Part shown: piece after piece, positions 41,559 to 41,907 of the stretch
Layout of the letters: each line of letters starts with the position of its first letter
Position numbering within the stretch: position 1 is the first letter of the stretch
Origin: an uncultured Oscillospiraceae bacterium
GTDB lineage: Bacteria > Bacillota > Clostridia > Oscillospirales > Oscillospiraceae
Direction of reading: 5' to 3'
Length of the DNA stretch: 41,907 nucleotides
Assembly (NCBI GenBank): GCA_947628185.1
Contig: CANQYW010000014.1
Location: 1 to 41,907 of the forward strand
Notes under the pieces: generated by a model
What the model was told of the DNA's origin: nothing
The model's database searches: none
The model's input: the letters and a program-made list of their open reading frames with translations, nothing else
Translations under genes and position numbers: made by a program

Positions 41559-41907
41559 TCACATGAGCGGGGCGACTATTTTAAGGAGCGCCCCCAGTAC
41601 CCGGACGTGGAGTTTTTCGCGTTTCACGTCCTCTGTCGTCACCTTCTGGCTGACCTCAAAGGTCGCCTCAAAGTCGGCCAGAATGTCCTCTATGGCAGGC
41701 GCCCCGCACAGGAGCGCCGCGCACTCAAAATGGTGGTAGAAACTGCGGTAATCAAAGTTCACCGTCCCCACCACGGCGCTCTTTGAGTCGGTGAGCACCA
41801 CCTTGCTGTGGATGAACCCGGGGGTGTACTCGTAGATCTTGACGCCCGCCTCCAATAGATCCCTGTAGTGGCTCTTTGCCAGCCAGAAGGCGTAGGATTT
41901 GTCCGGG
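41559..41907 (-). CDS. cls: Cardiolipin synthase, C-terminal part (cut by window end)
   Basis: The last 115 residues of a phospholipase D-type cardiolipin synthase. The second HKD motif is visible: FIHSKVVLTDSKSAVVGTVN, followed by FDYRSFYHHFE. The frame runs open to the window edge through YAFWLAKSHYRDLLEAGVKI, so the start lies outside. It joins two phosphatidylglycerol molecules (or PG and another phospholipid) in the membrane. It is the upstream neighbour of the yhaO-like gene, 31 bp away. Confidence 0.9.
   Translation of the reverse strand, partial: PDKSYAFWLAKSHYRDLLEAGVKIYEYTPGFIHSKVVLTDSKSAVVGTVNFDYRSFYHHFECAALLCGAPAIEDILADFEATFEVSQKVTTEDVKREKLHVRVLGALLKIVAPLM

Overview
The window looks like chromosome from a GC-rich, endospore-forming Firmicute of class Clostridia, most like the Oscillospiraceae/Ruminococcaceae group. 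The grounds are spoIIR, a class III fructose-bisphosphatase, a GGGtGRT gene paired with a NifU-like scaffold, a PadR/HAAS-DUF4097 pair, a Gram-positive type IV pilus operon without a secretin gene, strong AGGAGG ribosome sites and frequent GTG/TTG starts. The taxonomic guess rests on gene content only.

Layout. Positions 1-421 hold four tRNA genes on the minus strand (Gly, Arg, His, Gln) behind a near-consensus promoter. Positions 560-10199 are one tightly packed plus-strand type IV pilus operon: pilB ATPase, pilC platform, major prepilin, pilD peptidase, pilM/N/O-like assembly proteins, and then five reading frames for minor pilin-like proteins. The largest of these, a pseudopilin with a GLUG-like glycine-rich domain, is split by a -1 frameshift near 7750.

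Positions 10253-25601 are a compact phage-derived block. A minus-strand XRE repressor and small ImmA-like metalloprotease face a plus-strand late module: small and large terminase, scaffold, capsid, tail nozzle-like protein, portal, a run of fibre/Ig-like proteins, a large tail fibre with YadA-like repeats and a peptidase G2-type self-cleaving end, holin-like proteins, a CHAP lysin, a coiled-coil virion candidate and an adaptor-like protein. No integrase, transposase, replication gene, tape measure or attachment repeat is visible. The switch region carries phased TACTT/GAAGTA boxes and two strong promoters facing each other. The block could be a domesticated particle (gene-transfer-agent-like), a satellite-like element or a decayed podovirus-like prophage; this is the part most worth following up.

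Positions 25648-29034 (minus) hold the GGGtGRT/NifU-like operon behind a perfect consensus promoter, then a PadR-HAAS/DUF4097 operon. Positions 29200-31723 (plus) are Lrp, aminotransferase and ispE. spoIIR (plus) and a RodA/FtsW-family gene (minus) meet tail to tail at 32440/32441. Positions 33758-36051 (plus) are tsaE, tsaB, upp and a Nudix hydrolase, closed by a bidirectional terminator at 36070-36105. From there to the window end, the minus strand reads cls (partial), yhaO-like phosphoesterase, yhaN-like ATPase and fbp.
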